Program-made: the position numbers and the translations under genes
Notes under the pieces: model-generated
Database searches by the model: none
What the model saw: the letters and a program-made list of their open reading frames with translations, nothing else
Told to the model about the DNA's origin: nothing
Assembly: GCA_032622095.1 (NCBI GenBank)
Contig: CP136067.1
Location: 53,485,899 to 53,549,898 of the forward strand
Direction: 5' to 3'
Length of the DNA: 64,000 nt
From: Siphonodentalium dalli
Taxonomy: Eukaryota > Mollusca > Scaphopoda > Gadilida > Siphonodentaliidae
Shown here: positions 61,597 through 64,000 of the stretch, piece after piece
How the letters are laid out: each line of letters starts with the position of its first letter
Position numbering within the stretch: the stretch's first letter is position 1

Positions 61597-62458
61597 CTGG
61601 TCTCTCATGCTAGTGGACCGGGGATCGCAACCAGGGTATTCTGACAATAATCATAACTCAGTCAGATACCAAGTTTGTCAAGCTGAAAAGTCTCATTCGA
61701 GATCACTGAATAAAGATCCGAATGCAAAATACAGACATAGACGTGCTTTCTGATTAACTATTCTGTGTTATTTCCTGATTTCATTGTGATTTCATTGTTG
61801 CAGTCTCCCATAGCTAATGGGACCATGCAGAATGAGGACAATTTAGTGATGCTAGCCTGCTGTGTGGGGTAGCGTCACTAAATTCATCCTCTGGGGACCT
61901 CATTCTGCAAATTTCCAGCACCATACTTTGAGGTCTGACTGTATCTCATTATCAGTACATAAACAGCAGTGCTGGTTTACAACCATTATTGGTGCATATT
62001 GTGAAGGATTGATAGCAATTGACGTCATAAAAACATAGAATAACCTACAAATAGAGCAGAATATTTTAACTAGTATCTGTATCTGTAGATATTTCAGTGC
62101 AGTAACCAATTCTGGTTTTAGACGCACTGGTCCAGGTGCTACCATGGCCAAGTAACTTTATAACTCTGGTGAATCCAGTGGCGTTCTTTAACATGCACAC
62201 ATGTACACCGGGGCGTGTACATGGGTCAGCCATTAATGGCTGTGCCTGATCGGACAGCGTACTGCACCCATGACAACATACCTGGACAAATGTTGTAATG
62301 TGGGGGGGGGTCTGCATTTTGCATTCAGATCTTATTCAGTGATCTCGATTGAGACTTTTCAGCCTGACAAACTTGGTAGCTGACCGAGTTCTGATTTTTG
62401 TCAGAATACCCTGACCAGGTTGTGATCCCCGGTCCGCTAGGCATGAGAGACCAGAACA
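61597..62458. mobile_element. Inverted-repeat element with about 145-bp arms
   Basis: The arm at 61597-61735 ('ctggtctctcatgctag', 'gaccggggatcgcaacc', 'gctgaaaagtctca', 'gagatcactgaataa') recurs inverted at 62315-62458. A copy of the palindromic 'gaatgaggtcc' family lies inside at about 61826-61930. No protein is encoded. The superfamily is unknown. Confidence 0.75.
61826..61930. repeat. Palindromic 'gcagaatgaggtccccagag' family, half element
   Basis: A single hairpin with 'gatgctagcctgctgtgtgg' at its tip. The left arm has lost about 12 bp ('gaggacaattta'). Confidence 0.65.
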
Positions 62459-62949
62459 CAACCTCTCGGCTACCAACTTGCGCTGCAATGGCAGATTTTG
62501 CGAAAAGCAAATGTTATATTTGTTCCAGTGACAGGAACGGGGGTAATTGTATTTGTATTTGTAATGATTACAAATTTGGGAGTATTTGTATTGTATTTGT
62601 TATCAAGAATTCTAGTAGCTAAAGTTTTGTATTTTTAATCAAATATTTGAAAAATTAGAGAGTATTTTCAATTACTTTTTGATTGCTTTAGATTACGTCT
62701 GCACCAGTGAGTCCATTAATATGGCAAATTTGCCACAGCATGTCAGCATGCATCTAAATTAATGACCATTATTTATGTTATATATGAAGGTATACTAATT
62801 AAATGAGTTCTAATCATAACAAAATAGATCTTTACAATTTTTCATCTGTTACATTTGAGCAAAATTCAGTGTGCATGAAAGATATCTTCTGTGCAATGCT
62901 GGTGGATATCCAGCCTCTGATTTTCATATATCCATGCAAGCCTTGAAAT
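62459..62949 (+). other. TTC17 intron 16, no exon recognised
   Basis: Bases 62540-62600 repeat 'tatttgtatttgtaat' words. Nothing else is seen. Confidence 0.4.
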
Positions 62950-63172
62950 AGTGTGTGTCATTTGCATCATGAGGTCCCCAGAGGGTGAATTTAGTGATGC
63001 TACACCGCATAGCGGGCTAGCATCACCAAATTTACCCTTGGGGACCTCATTCTGCTTACACCTCAGCAGAATGAGCTTCCCAGAGGGTGAATTTGGTGAT
63101 GCTAGCCCACTATGTGGGGTAGCATCACTAAATTCACCCTCTGGGGACCTCATTCTGCAAATGACAGACACC
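62950..63172. repeat. Double palindromic 'gcagaatgaggtccccagag' element, copy 4
   Basis: Two compact hairpins are joined by 'tgcttacacctcagcag'. The outer ends 'tgtgtcatttgca' are inverted. This is the most compact copy. Confidence 0.75.
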
Positions 63173-64000
63173 CTATTTCAAGGCTTGTATCCATGGTATA
63201 AATCTCTATTTAAATGGCATCGCTTATGTGCATATTCTACAACATAGGATCCAGCACTTTATCTAGATTTAAGCCAAACTTTGTTTTAGGTTTTCGGAAA
63301 AAGAATGTGCCCTCTTCATACAAAAGTGAGACTTTTTGGTGGAGGACAAATTGTTGTTACTGCATCAATGGCAACCTTTCAATAAATTCTTCTAGATTGA
63401 AATTATCACTAATATATCTTAAAGGTGCCCTTTATCTAAGAGATATATCTTCTATTTGTCTTCTTAACACCTTTTTTTATAAAGAGAATAAATGCAAAAA
63501 AGCTTTAGTAAGTATATAGGGGGTGTTTCGCGATGGAGTAAATGATGCACGCCACTGCTGTTTAACGCTGATTTATTGGTTTCAGCCTGTGAATACAGAA
63601 AGAACATCATAAGACCTTGATAGAATAAAGGCTGTACGCATGCAACATATGTAATCCAATAGCAACAATACATGAAATATTCAACTAAACCACATATATG
63701 TGAGGTGGTAAAATAAGCAAAGCCATATAGATGCGACTTAGAGAATTGACATGGAGAATAAACGAAATATACACCTCGACCACACATATGCGAGGTAGCA
63801 ATACAAAGCACGATTACAGTGATCAAATTAATACAATATGTTGACAGTAATTTAACAGTAACTCGCCGATAACCGCATAAGAATGTTCATATTCTCTTTC
63901 AATCATAATGCAGGTTCACATACAATGTACTCGACAGTCATAAAGCATAAATTCCGCACACTGCGATCACATGGGTTGAGCTCAATGGATTAATCACCAT
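63173..64000 (+). other. TTC17 intron 16 continues; no exon recognised
   Basis: An ORF at 63214-63519 follows a weak 'ttttag' but does not resemble the missing TTC17 C-terminus. Bases 63680-63800 contain two related 'accacatatatgtgaggt' and 'accacacatatgcgaggt' words. The remaining TTC17 exons must lie further on. Confidence 0.4.

Noticed and set aside
62866-63247. Protein-like frames repeating MRSPEGEFSDATPHSGLASP, also near 49902-50399
   Set aside because: They run through the arms of the palindromic 'gcagaatgaggtccccagag' element, so the same peptide appears on both strands. This is repeat read-through, not a gene.
63464-63826. A 120-codon minus-strand frame rich in Cys, Tyr and Phe
   Set aside because: It covers two related 'catatgtgaggt' repeat words and low-complexity AT-rich DNA. 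No domain or splice support.

Overview
The window looks like metazoan nuclear DNA: AT-rich, intron-bearing and heavily loaded with inverted-repeat transposons. The many 'tatacccc...ggggtata' and 'tccgtccatccgtcc' repeats are of a kind I associate with molluscs, especially bivalves. That taxon call is an inference from repeat style and the species is unknown. I see no bacterial, plasmid or phage features.

Two protein genes are well supported. On the minus strand, 13186-8690 is an uninterrupted 1,498-codon reading frame for a large, mostly disordered protein with three C2HC-type zinc knuckles; I do not recognise its family. A 3' splice site lies 11 bases before its ATG, so at least one upstream exon exists. 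On the plus strand, 18159 to about 60171 holds the first 16 exons of the orthologue of TTC17 (tetratricopeptide repeat protein 17). I assembled them by hand from splice sites, phase and similarity to the vertebrate protein. They encode about 805 residues, from an ER signal peptide through six TPR-like units. The C-terminal part must lie beyond position 64000. The two genes appear head to head, and 17.6-18.16 kb may be a shared promoter.

Almost everything else is mobile DNA. 1-8.5 kb: nested inverted-repeat elements, including a TA-flanked palindromic MITE with a visible related empty site, and TTAA-flanked piggyBac-like elements. 13.2-17.6 kb (probable 5' intron of the zinc-knuckle gene): piggyBac-like, hAT and TTAA-type elements, one hAT MITE with an exact 8-bp target duplication. 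TTC17 intron 1: a 3.45-kb PIF/Harbinger-like element carrying a 1.27-kb foldback element built from inverted tandem arrays. Intron 5: a 155/164-bp tandem array and several TTAA elements. Intron 10: at least four transposon layers (SINE, hAT, mollusc-type repeat, large inverted-repeat element with a GC-rich core). Intron 12: about 2.3 copies of a 0.9-kb tandem repeat. Introns 13-16: TTAA elements and a palindromic family whose short ORFs mimic coding sequence.

The most unusual signal is a 69-nt near-perfect hairpin present about ten times. It sits inside TTAA-flanked elements whose terminal repeats belong to at least three different families. In one element its apical stem has changed on both sides so that pairing is kept.
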